Shown in pieces: positions 35,366-42,731 of a DNA stretch of 44,819 bases (the stretch's first letter is position 1; every line of letters begins with the position of its first letter). The notes under the pieces were generated by a model. The model worked only from the letters and a program-made list of their open reading frames with translations, made no database searches and was not told the origin of the DNA. A program made the position numbers and the translations under genes. The DNA comes from Bacteroidales bacterium (GTDB lineage: Bacteria; Bacteroidota; Bacteroidia; Bacteroidales; UBA7960): contig PWGY01000026.1 of assembly GCA_003554665.1 (NCBI GenBank), positions 1-44,819 of the forward strand, in the 5' to 3' direction.

Positions 35366-36190
35366 CTACATGAAAAAGACCAGACTGATGGCCATTATGG
35401 CCATCCCAGCCATCAGGCCGTAAAGCGGAAGATGCCCGGTTCCATATTCTCTGGCGGTGGGCAACAGATGGTCAATGGAAATAAACACCATGATGCCGGC
35501 GACGGATGCGAACAGGAATCCAAAAACCACATCATTGATGAACGGCATCAGGATAAAGAACCCCACGATTGCACCCACAGGCTCTGCCAGTCCTGATAGA
35601 AAAGAATACAGAAACGCTTTCCTTTTGCTACCGGTTGCATGGTGAATAGGTACTGAAATGGCAATACCCTCCGGAATGTTATGAATGGCGATGGCAATGG
35701 CAATCGGAAGGCCCAGCCGGATGTCCTGTAAAGCCGCCAGAAAAGTTGCCAGCCCTTCCGGAAAGTTATGAATCGCAATGGCAAGGGCCGACAAAATGCC
35801 CATGCGATATAGTTTCTTGTTTTTTGCAGCTTCTTCCCCCCCCATCTGCTCCACACGCTTATGTTCGTGGGGATTTTCAAAATCCGGAACCAAACGGTCT
35901 ATGACTGCAATCACCAGCATTCCGGTAAAAAAAGCCACAACCGTGAGCATATAGGCTGACTGAACTGTCATTTCTGCCTCCAGAATCTCTATGGATTTCG
36001 GGAAAATCTCCACAAAAGAAAGATATATCATTACGCCCCCTGAAAAACCCAGGGCTGCAGAAAGGAAGCGGGTATTGGTTTTTTTCGCAAAAAATGCAAT
36101 GGCACTCCCGATACCCGTGGCCAGTCCGGCAAACAGAGTAAGAAGAAAGGCGATAAGTACCTGATCACTATTGGCGATGGTTTCCGACAT
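35366..36190 (-). CDS. ZIP-family metal transporter (ZupT-like)
   Basis: A 274-residue inner-membrane protein with about eight spans. The two metal-site helices are clear: HNFPEGLATF and HNIPEGIAISV, with FVEIFPKSIE earlier. ZupT-type ZIP proteins import zinc, and often iron or manganese, into the cytoplasm. A His/charged loop (PHEHKRVEQMGGEEAAKNK) lies between spans 3 and 4. The gene starts inside the 3' end of dxs (23-base overlap), which suggests translational coupling in the hydG-to-dxs operon. The substrate may therefore be iron as well as zinc, which is inference. Confidence 0.92.
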   Translation of the reverse strand: MSETIANSDQVLIAFLLTLFAGLATGIGSAIAFFAKKTNTRFLSAALGFSGGVMIYLSFVEIFPKSIEILEAEMTVQSAYMLTVVAFFTGMLVIAVIDRLVPDFENPHEHKRVEQMGGEEAAKNKKLYRMGILSALAIAIHNFPEGLATFLAALQDIRLGLPIAIAIAIHNIPEGIAISVPIHHATGSKRKAFLYSFLSGLAEPVGAIVGFFILMPFINDVVFGFLFASVAGIMVFISIDHLLPTAREYGTGHLPLYGLMAGMAIMAISLVFFM

Positions 36191-38138
36191 ACATTCCGGT
36201 TTTTCGTTTTCGATGGTCTGTTGTATTCAGTTTTAGCCGGTCTGCAGCATTTTTCAGGGCATTTAAAACAGCCCCACGGTCAATGCCACATTCCCGCTGC
36301 AATTCCGGGATTGTACCCTGACCCGGAAAATAATCAGGTATTCCGAGTCTTTTCAGAAAAACTTGATAATCATGATCTCCCATAAACTCAAGCAGGGTAC
36401 TTCCCATTCCTCCACTCAGTACATTGTCTTCCACTGTAATAACTGCTTCGTGCGTGGAGAAAACCTCGTGAAGCATGCGCTCATCCAAAGGTTTAAGGAA
36501 ACGAAGGTCGTAGCAGGAAACTGACAGGCCACTCTCTTCCTCAAATATTTGGCATGCCTGAAGAGCCATGTTGCCAATATGCCCTGCGGATACCACTGCA
36601 ATATTGCTACCCTCTCTTAGCCTTCTGCCCTTACCGGTTTCTATGCTCCGGAAAGGTGTTTTCCAGTCCCTCATCACACCATGTCCACGCGGATACCGGA
36701 TCACGTAAGGGGAATCAGCTTTCAGCTGGGCAGTATACATCATATTGCGAAGTTCTTCCTCACACATGGGTGCTGCAATCACCAGACCTGGGATGCACCG
36801 CAAAAAGGAAAGATCAAATATACCGTGATGTGTCGGACCGTCCTCTCCCACAAGTCCGGCCCTGTCCAGGCAAAAAACCACCGGCAAATTCTGTAGTGCC
36901 ACGTCATGGATCACCTGATCGTAAGCCCGTTGAAAAAAGGAAGAATATATATTGCAAAAGGGGATCATGCCCTGAGCAGCCAGTCCTGCACTGAAAGTAA
37001 CCGCATGCTGCTCGGCAATTCCCACATCAAAAGTTCTGCCTGGCATTGCCCCCATCATAATGTTCAATGAACAACCTGATGGCATGGCAGGGGTGATCCC
37101 CACAATCCGTGAATTCATTTCTGCCAGTTCCAGGATTGTTTCACCAAACACCTGCTGATACCTGGGTGAATGATCGCTTTGCTTATCTGCAACCTGTATT
37201 TTTCCGGTTTTTTTATCAAAGGATCCCGGTGCGTGAAAACGGATCTGATCTTTTTCGGCAAACGGATATCCTTTTCCTTTGACCGTAACCACATGAAGAA
37301 GCTTGGGTCCTTTTATCTCCTTCAGGTCGCTGAGTATTCGCTGCAGGTAAGCGACATCGTGACCGTCAACAGGTCCGAAGTACCTGAAACCAAGTGACTC
37401 AAAGAAATTGCTTTGACGAAACAACAGCGATTTGATCGCATTGTCAAGCTTCTGAATGGATCGTCTGGCCCCGGGACCAATTTTGCCGGCTTTGCCAAGC
37501 AAGCGCCAGATATGATCCTTCAGGCGATTATAGGTTCTGGAGGTGGTAATGTCAGTCAGGTACTCCTTCAATGCCCCTACACCGTTATCGATCGAAATAC
37601 CGTTGTCATTGAGAATCACCAACAGGTTGGCATTGGAAACCCCGGCATGATTCAGTCCCTCAAATGCAAGTCCGCCCGTCATACTGCCATCACCGATCAC
37701 AGCAATGTGATGTCGATCATCTCCTTTCAGGTTTGAGGCAACGGCCATACCCAGGGCTGCGGAAACACTGGTAGAAGCGTGCCCGGTTCCAAACGCATCA
37801 TACGGACTTTCGTCCATGCGGGGAAACCCACTGATGCCGCCATAACGACGGTTGGTATGAAAACAATCACGACGACCCGTGAGGATCTTATGGGCATAGG
37901 CCTGGTGGCCAACATCCCATATAAGCTGATCATCAGGAGTGTCAAAAACCTTGTGCAGGGCCACGGTTAATTCAATCACCCCCAGACTGGCACCAAAATG
38001 GCCGGGGTTCAGGCTGACTGCGTCAATGATAAATTGTCGCAATTCTTCGCAAAGTAATTGCAACTCCTCCTGCGACAGTTTTTGGAGGTCAGCGGGAGAT
38101 TGAATGCCGGAAAGTAATTTACCTGCCTTTAAAGTCAT
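36168..38138 (-). CDS. dxs: 1-deoxy-D-xylulose-5-phosphate synthase
   Basis: A 656-residue thiamine-diphosphate enzyme that joins pyruvate and glyceraldehyde 3-phosphate to make DXP, the first step of the MEP isoprenoid pathway and the source of the thiazole carbon of thiamine. Visible are the HFGASLGVIELTVALH start, the ThDP/Mg motif GDGSMTGGLAFEGLN ending in NDN, and the transketolase-type pyrimidine domain with GIAEQHAVT. Length is normal. The gene follows Rrf2 by 8 bases and ends inside the ZIP gene, so it belongs to the hydG operon. The link to hydrogenase assembly genes is unusual; DXS products feed Fe-S-dependent enzymes (IspG/IspH), which might explain joint control. Confidence 0.97.
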   Translation of the reverse strand: MTLKAGKLLSGIQSPADLQKLSQEELQLLCEELRQFIIDAVSLNPGHFGASLGVIELTVALHKVFDTPDDQLIWDVGHQAYAHKILTGRRDCFHTNRRYGGISGFPRMDESPYDAFGTGHASTSVSAALGMAVASNLKGDDRHHIAVIGDGSMTGGLAFEGLNHAGVSNANLLVILNDNGISIDNGVGALKEYLTDITTSRTYNRLKDHIWRLLGKAGKIGPGARRSIQKLDNAIKSLLFRQSNFFESLGFRYFGPVDGHDVAYLQRILSDLKEIKGPKLLHVVTVKGKGYPFAEKDQIRFHAPGSFDKKTGKIQVADKQSDHSPRYQQVFGETILELAEMNSRIVGITPAMPSGCSLNIMMGAMPGRTFDVGIAEQHAVTFSAGLAAQGMIPFCNIYSSFFQRAYDQVIHDVALQNLPVVFCLDRAGLVGEDGPTHHGIFDLSFLRCIPGLVIAAPMCEEELRNMMYTAQLKADSPYVIRYPRGHGVMRDWKTPFRSIETGKGRRLREGSNIAVVSAGHIGNMALQACQIFEEESGLSVSCYDLRFLKPLDERMLHEVFSTHEAVITVEDNVLSGGMGSTLLEFMGDHDYQVFLKRLGIPDYFPGQGTIPELQRECGIDRGAVLNALKNAADRLKLNTTDHRKRKTGMYVGNHRQ

Positions 38139-38146
38139 ATACCTTA

Positions 38147-38554
38147 TCAGGAACGTGTGACAAAATCCTCGAGTGTCTGTTCTTGAAAATATTTTTTGAA
38201 TTGCATGGTTACATCAGCCACCAATCCGTTCATCAGGCATTTGTCAAAAGGACAGATCTTTCTGTCGAGCGGGCATTCCGGAACATCAATGGATCCTTCG
38301 ATGGCTTCATAAATCTCCAGTACGGTTATCTGATCAGCGGGTTTATTGAGGACAAACCCACCTGAAGGACCGCGCACAGACTTCAGGTAATTATACTTCA
38401 CCAATTGCTGCAACACCTTGGCAAGGTGATTGCGGGAAGCCCCCATCTCAGTAGCCAGGCTACTAACATTCACATGATTTTCAGTTTTGGCTATGAGCAC
38501 CATTGCATGCAGTGCAAGCGAAGCTGCTTCCGAAAAATGAACCAATTTTGCCAT
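38147..38554 (-). CDS. Rrf2-family transcriptional regulator with Fe-S-type cysteines
   Basis: A 135-residue winged-helix regulator. The N-terminal DNA-binding domain has the Rrf2 wing SVRGPSGGFVLNKPADQITVLEIYEAIEG. Three cysteines follow at 94, 101 and 106 (C-x6-C-x4-C), the position where IscR, NsrR and RirA bind an Fe-S cluster. A cluster-based sensor of iron, O2, NO or redox state is likely. The spacing differs from the classical patterns, so the stimulus cannot be told. The gene lies between the TM1266 pair and dxs and probably regulates its own operon. Confidence 0.9.
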   Translation of the reverse strand: MAKLVHFSEAASLALHAMVLIAKTENHVNVSSLATEMGASRNHLAKVLQQLVKYNYLKSVRGPSGGFVLNKPADQITVLEIYEAIEGSIDVPECPLDRKICPFDKCLMNGLVADVTMQFKKYFQEQTLEDFVTRS

Positions 38555-38571
38555 ATCTGGTCTGTTTTAGG

Positions 38572-38829
38572 TCAGTCATCAAATTCCATTCGTTGTACTT
38601 TCACGTTATTCAGGCTTCTGAGTTCATTCTCGAGGCGCAGGCTTTCATCCGGATCACCATACAGATCCAGAATGATCAGGCCCTGCTCCTCGGCACCGGA
38701 ATCTTCCGGAATATTCAGCCCCAGCCGGGTTCTGACGGAGCAACCGTATTTGGTCAGCACATCCTGTACTTCGATGGCCGCCTCACTTCGCAGTTTTACC
38801 AAGACACCCAAAACTCTGATTAACGGCAT
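38572..38829 (-). CDS. TM1266-type iron-only hydrogenase system regulator (second copy)
   Basis: An 85-residue ferredoxin-like (ACT/NikR-C-like) protein. It shares with its neighbour the pattern xxILGVLVx16VLxxxG...VRTRLG...GLIILDLYGDPxxxxxLxxxLxxLxxVxVQRMxF, the signature of the putative hydrogenase system regulator TM1266. This protein is found next to hydE, hydF and hydG in Thermotoga and others, and its role is unproven. It has no DNA-binding domain, so it may bind a small ligand or protein. It lies between the first copy (11-base gap) and Rrf2 (17-base gap). Confidence 0.82.
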   Translation of the reverse strand: MPLIRVLGVLVKLRSEAAIEVQDVLTKYGCSVRTRLGLNIPEDSGAEEQGLIILDLYGDPDESLRLENELRSLNNVKVQRMEFDD

Positions 38830-38840
38830 ATTATTATATT

Positions 38841-39107
38841 TTATCTAAATAAATAATCAAAGGTCATTTTCTTAATTTCAACCCCACCGATGGCAGACAG
38901 ATCCTCCTCCAGCTCCTTCCATTGTTCCGGATCCCCCTGAAGCACCAATACAATGGTTCCCACCCGGCTGCAGACTTTATCTGAAAGTTCATGAAATCCC
39001 AGCCTGGTACGTATCACACCGGCATGGGCCGACAGCACTTTCTGTGTCATTCCGGCTTCCTTGATCCGGTCAAAAACCAGAATTCCCAAAATCATTGTCT
39101 GTTGCAT
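38841..39107 (-). CDS. TM1266-type iron-only hydrogenase system regulator (first copy)
   Basis: An 88-residue member of the same family as the gene at 38572, but clearly diverged (for example RTRLGFHELSDKVCSR against RTRLGLNIPEDSGA). It follows hydG by 11 bases. The family is linked to [FeFe] hydrogenase maturation by genome context only. Two tandem copies suggest hetero-oligomers or separate ligands. A single Cys is present in this copy. Confidence 0.85.
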   Translation of the reverse strand: MQQTMILGILVFDRIKEAGMTQKVLSAHAGVIRTRLGFHELSDKVCSRVGTIVLVLQGDPEQWKELEEDLSAIGGVEIKKMTFDYLFR

Positions 39108-39118
39108 GGTCAGTTCAT

Positions 39119-40546
39119 TTAAAAATACAAATCCCTTTTTCCCTGCCTGATCTGCTGAAGTTTTTCCCTTAGTTTATCCACCGGAACAGAACCCGATAAT
39201 TCACGAACCTTCTTTTCAATCAGTTCGTAACCTGCCTTTCTGGTTTCCTCACCTGCATAATCCTCAAGGTATTCCGCCATGGTCAAAAGCGCATTTGGGG
39301 AACAATACCTTTTAATGAAACCGGGTACGGAAAACTCCATGAAATGCTCTCCGGTTCTTCCCAAACGGTAGCAGGCCGTACAAAATGAAGGAATATATTC
39401 TGAACGAATCAGCTCATCCATGATATCTGCCAGGGATCGGTTGTCATTGATCTGAAACTGTTCCCTGCTCAAATCCTGGGTTTCTTTCATACCTTCGGAA
39501 TACCCGCCCAGCTCAAGGTTTGTTCCACCATCTATTTGAGATACACCATATCGCAAAATTTCATCCCTGATATGGGCAGGTTCCCTTGCAGTGAGTATCA
39601 TTCCGGTATAAGGCACTGCCAAACGTAAAATAGAAACCAGCCGTGTGAATGATTCATCACTAACCATGTGCTCTTTTGAAATATTCAGGGAATGTGCATT
39701 CTGCAAACGGGGGAAAGATATGGTATGGGGACCGACATTGTAAACCGCTTCAAAATGGTTGACATGACGAACCAGCCCCATTACCTCAAAGCGCCAGTCG
39801 TAAAGCCCGAACAGAGCGCCAATGCCCACATCGTCAATGCCGGCCTCCTGGGCACGATCAAGGGCGGTCAGGCGCCAATTGTAGTCGCGTTTCAGACCAC
39901 CTGGGTGCACTTGCCTGTAAGTTGGCTGATGATAGGTTTCCTGAAAAATCTGGTAAGTACCTATACCTGCATCCTTAATGATACGGAATCCGGGAATATC
40001 AAAAGGTGCAGCATTGATATTTACCCGGCGGATCTCTCCATTGCCGTGCTTTAGTCCGTAAACAGTTTCAACAGTAGAAGAAATAAACTCAGGTGAATAC
40101 CTTGGGTGCTCCCCGTAAACCAATATAAGGCGTTTGTGCCCCTGATCGATAAGTGCCTTTGTTTCCTTTTCAAGCTCCTTTGTGGAAAGCGTGATCCTCT
40201 GCATCTCCTTGTTGGAAGCCCGGAAACCACAATACTGACAATTGTTGGTACACAAATCTCCCACATAAAGTGGTGCAAACAATACGATCCGTTCACCGTA
40301 AACTTTTTCCTTAAGCGTCCGGGCCCCTTCCCGGATCTCTTCAATCAGTCCGGGATCTTCTGCATTGATCAGCACCGCTGTTTCCTCCAGCGAAAGTCTT
40401 TTTTTATCCAGTGAAGCCTGAATCACCTCTCTTACCCTGGGCGGATCCGGTTTGGTATTCCTGAGAATTTCCGTGATCTCATCAGGGTCGATAAAAGGGG
40501 TCATCCTTTTGTCCTCAATACTGTATTTTTCAGGATGATATATCAT
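39119..40546 (-). CDS. hydG: [FeFe]-hydrogenase H-cluster maturase HydG (radical SAM tyrosine lyase)
   Basis: A 475-residue radical SAM enzyme that cleaves tyrosine and delivers Fe(CO)2CN units for the H-cluster of [FeFe] hydrogenases. The SAM-cluster motif is CX3CX2C (Cys99, Cys103, Cys106; CTNNCQYC). The C-terminal auxiliary-cluster motif CX2CX22C (Cys389, Cys392, Cys415) separates HydG from its relative ThiH. The longest frame starts at a TTG at 40573, but that codon is the end of a TAAATTTG -7 promoter box (40571-40578), so the ATG at 40546 (MIYHPEKYSIED) is the start. HydE and HydF, its partners, are not in the window. First gene of the TM1266-Rrf2-dxs operon. Confidence 0.95.
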   Translation of the reverse strand: MIYHPEKYSIEDKRMTPFIDPDEITEILRNTKPDPPRVREVIQASLDKKRLSLEETAVLINAEDPGLIEEIREGARTLKEKVYGERIVLFAPLYVGDLCTNNCQYCGFRASNKEMQRITLSTKELEKETKALIDQGHKRLILVYGEHPRYSPEFISSTVETVYGLKHGNGEIRRVNINAAPFDIPGFRIIKDAGIGTYQIFQETYHQPTYRQVHPGGLKRDYNWRLTALDRAQEAGIDDVGIGALFGLYDWRFEVMGLVRHVNHFEAVYNVGPHTISFPRLQNAHSLNISKEHMVSDESFTRLVSILRLAVPYTGMILTAREPAHIRDEILRYGVSQIDGGTNLELGGYSEGMKETQDLSREQFQINDNRSLADIMDELIRSEYIPSFCTACYRLGRTGEHFMEFSVPGFIKRYCSPNALLTMAEYLEDYAGEETRKAGYELIEKKVRELSGSVPVDKLREKLQQIRQGKRDLYF

Positions 40547-40570
40547 AAATGGAATAATCTTGTCATCGTG

Positions 40571-40578
40571 CAAATTTA
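40571..40578 (-). promoter_or_regulatory. -7 element (TAAATTTG) of the hydG operon
   Basis: A perfect TAnnTTTG box on the minus strand in the 120-base gap between ribF and hydG. Transcription would start near 40564, 18 bases before the ATG at 40546. This separates hydG from the upstream kinase-Rex-ribF genes and makes the TTG at 40573 unusable. Confidence 0.55.
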
Positions 40579-40693
40579 CTCAAAGTTTCAGAAGAAGGCG
40601 GCATGAAAACAGTCAAAAATCGCATTCAAATAATTAAATGCATGAATCGCATGAATGATGACGCAACAAGGGCTAACGGGAAAGTATGATAAC

Positions 40694-41614
40694 CTAATAA
40701 ATTAAATCTTCCACATCTGCCCGGGCATTCTTCAAAAGCTTCTCTTCTCCGGAGCCGGTGCCAACCGGATCTCCTGCATATACCTGCTTGTAAAACAGCA
40801 AAATGCCTTTCTCTCCTTCAGGCGAATAATCCGTTTCAACGGGCAAACTCTCCACGGCAGGTTTCAGGCCATCCTTCACCGATATCAGCGTCATGGATTT
40901 CAGGCATTGGCTTTTCGCCATCAGCTTGGTGGCATAAACACCAGGGGGGGGAATCAATTTTTCCTTTTGATCAAAATCAACAGATATGGAATCGTTTTCC
41001 GAAAGAACTTTGACAGGACGTCCTTTCTTTAACACACCTTTTATGGAATATTGATGATTGAGGTAGGCATTGGCCTTCTGAATATCACCGGCTGCAAGTG
41101 CTTTTCTGATCTTGGCCGAGCTTACAGTTTCGTCCTCAATGACCTTAAGGGGCATTTCTTCCACCTCAAAGTTCAATTCACTGCTTAATTCATGCAGGTA
41201 AGAGTAGTCACCCTTTCGTTCATGGCCAAAATGGTGGTTATGCCCAAAAACAATGACACGGGCACCCAACTGCCCGATCAGGTATTTGGTAACAAAATCA
41301 TGGGGTGAAGTTTTCGAAAACTCCACAGAAAACGGCATAATGATCAGGTTATCAAGCCCGGCCTGACGCAAAAGAGAAATTTTTTCCTCCTTCAGGTTGA
41401 TCATCTTCAGGTCAGACTGTTCCGGGTACAGCACCTTTCGGGGATGGGGGTAAAAGGTGATCAACACAGATTCACCTCCAATTTTCCGGGCACTTTTGTT
41501 GAGCCGGTCAATAATTACCTGGTGGCCGCTATGCACCCCGTCAAAAGAGCCGGTCGTAACCACCGGGTTTTTGATCCTTCCTTTTGCTTCTGATGTATGA
41601 TAATACACATTCAT
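40694..41614 (-). CDS. ribF: FAD synthetase of the RibF family with a degenerate riboflavin-kinase half
   Basis: A 306-residue protein. The N-terminal FMN adenylyltransferase domain is intact: TGSFDGVHSGH (21-31), TFYPHPRKVL, FGHNHHFGHERKGD and VSSAKIRKAL. The C-terminal half keeps parts of the riboflavin-kinase barrel, such as YSIKGVLKKG and the PPPGVYATK at about 222-230. It lacks the GxxxGFPTAN ATP/Mg motif: the equivalent stretch reads GRPVKVLSENDS (199-210). The kinase activity may be lost, leaving FAD synthesis only. If there is no other RibF in the genome the motif may instead be diverged. The gene lies between Rex and hydG, which is an unusual place for a flavin gene. Confidence 0.88.
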   Translation of the reverse strand: MNVYYHTSEAKGRIKNPVVTTGSFDGVHSGHQVIIDRLNKSARKIGGESVLITFYPHPRKVLYPEQSDLKMINLKEEKISLLRQAGLDNLIIMPFSVEFSKTSPHDFVTKYLIGQLGARVIVFGHNHHFGHERKGDYSYLHELSSELNFEVEEMPLKVIEDETVSSAKIRKALAAGDIQKANAYLNHQYSIKGVLKKGRPVKVLSENDSISVDFDQKEKLIPPPGVYATKLMAKSQCLKSMTLISVKDGLKPAVESLPVETDYSPEGEKGILLFYKQVYAGDPVGTGSGEEKLLKNARADVEDLIY

Positions 41615-41621
41615 GACAGCA

Positions 41622-41629
41622 CAAAATTA
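41622..41629 (-). promoter_or_regulatory. Possible -7 element (TAATTTTG) at ribF
   Basis: A perfect TAnnTTTG box on the minus strand ending 8 bases before the ATG at 41614, so the message would be almost leaderless. It may instead be a chance match, with ribF read from the upstream operon. Confidence 0.3.
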
Positions 41630-41663
41630 CCAATAAATGGGGAAAAACCGGGCTTTAGTGCAT

Positions 41664-42302
41664 TTAATGTGTTTTAACAAGGTAGGCAAGCTTCTCCAGT
41701 GAAGTAACGATATCATACTCTTCCAGGTAAACATCCGGCGGAACGGTAAGTGGAACTGAGGTATAGTTCAGGATACCCCTGATTCCGGCATCCATCAGTT
41801 TTTTTGCAACAGCGTGGGTCGCTTCCGGAGCCACAGTCAGCACAGCAATGCTAACCCCTGATTCTTTAATGAATTCCCTGCTCAGTTTATTGATATGATG
41901 GCAAGGTATGCCGGCCATCATCCGGTCTGTTTTCTGCAGATCATTGTCAAAAGCAGCCACGATGGAAAGCTTCTCACGCTTGCCGGCAAAATAGCTTGTG
42001 ATGGCCCGTCCAAGGTTACCCATCCCCACGATGATGATATGCTGGCCGCCGGAAGTGTCAATAATATTGCCAATGAGGGCCACAAGATCCTTGATGACAT
42101 AGCCTTTGCTCTGGCTGCCTGAATAACCGATCAGCATCAGATCCCTTCTGACCTGCACAGAGGTAAGGTTCATCATTTTAGCCAGTTCATGCGAATAAAT
42201 ATTGGTTTTTCCCTCCTGAATGCTGTTATAAAGGATCCGCCTGTACTGGCTTAATCGTTCAATGGTTTTACCCGGTAAGTCCGGATTCTGGTTTGGTGAC
42301 AT
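41664..42302 (-). CDS. rex: Redox-sensing transcriptional repressor Rex
   Basis: A 212-residue Rex. The N-terminal winged helix (RLSQYRRIL, then NLTSVQVRRDLMLIGYSG at 46-63) binds DNA, and a C-terminal Rossmann fold (IIIVGMGNLGRA, Gly93/95/98) senses the NADH/NAD+ ratio. NADH releases Rex from DNA, which derepresses fermentation and hydrogenase genes in many anaerobes. It lies 23 bases after the response regulator and 49 bases before ribF. No classic palindromic Rex operator (TTGTTAAnnnnTTAACAA) was found in the local intergenic gaps. Confidence 0.96.
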   Translation of the reverse strand: MSPNQNPDLPGKTIERLSQYRRILYNSIQEGKTNIYSHELAKMMNLTSVQVRRDLMLIGYSGSQSKGYVIKDLVALIGNIIDTSGGQHIIIVGMGNLGRAITSYFAGKREKLSIVAAFDNDLQKTDRMMAGIPCHHINKLSREFIKESGVSIAVLTVAPEATHAVAKKLMDAGIRGILNYTSVPLTVPPDVYLEEYDIVTSLEKLAYLVKTH

Positions 42303-42325
42303 GAATGGGAGTAATAATTGACGTT

Positions 42326-42724
42326 TCAGATTTTAAGCAACTTGTTGATCTCCTTCTGCAATTGATCCTTTCGTATCCCTTTGTCCATAAAGAGGTCGGC
42401 CTTGATCCACTCCTGGCCTTCCTCCGTATCCACGTCGAATAACATTCCGGTTTCAGCAGTAACCGCAGAAGCAATAATTATGGGAAGATCCGGGTACCTT
42501 TGCTTGATTTTATGGCAGAGGATGAAACCAGTGTCCTGATTCTCCATCATCAGATCAAGAATTGCCAGATCGGGGCGTTCTTTCTCAATGATATCTTCCG
42601 CTTCCTTTTGTGTTTCTGCCGATATTACTTCGAACCCGAGATCCTGGATGGTCATCTTCATCTGAAAGAGAAAATCGGGGTCATCATCAACAATCAGAAT
42701 GGTCTTTTTTTCCTTTGTCAACAT
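42326..42724 (-). CDS. Receiver-only response regulator
   Basis: A 132-residue CheY-like protein. Phospho-acceptor Asp57 (AILDLMM), acidic pocket Asp13-Asp14 and the switch Ser86 and Lys115 are present. There is a short insertion between strands 4 and 5 (about 90-110) compared with CheY. No DNA-binding or enzyme domain follows. It starts 7 bases after the sensor kinase gene, so it is the obvious partner. A phosphorelay or protein-binding output is likely, perhaps to a protein coded elsewhere. The output cannot be read from sequence. Confidence 0.93.
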   Translation of the reverse strand: MLTKEKKTILIVDDDPDFLFQMKMTIQDLGFEVISAETQKEAEDIIEKERPDLAILDLMMENQDTGFILCHKIKQRYPDLPIIIASAVTAETGMLFDVDTEEGQEWIKADLFMDKGIRKDQLQKEINKLLKI

Positions 42725-42731
42725 GACGGTC

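Noticed and set aside
39119..40546. Thiamine gene thiH instead of hydG
   Set aside because: The C-terminal CX2CX22C auxiliary-cluster motif and the TM1266 neighbours fit HydG; no other thi gene is adjacent, though dxs feeds thiazole synthesis.
41640..42325. Rex operator near rex and ribF
   Set aside because: Only a half-site-like TTAACAA at the end of rex was seen; no palindrome in the intergenic gaps.
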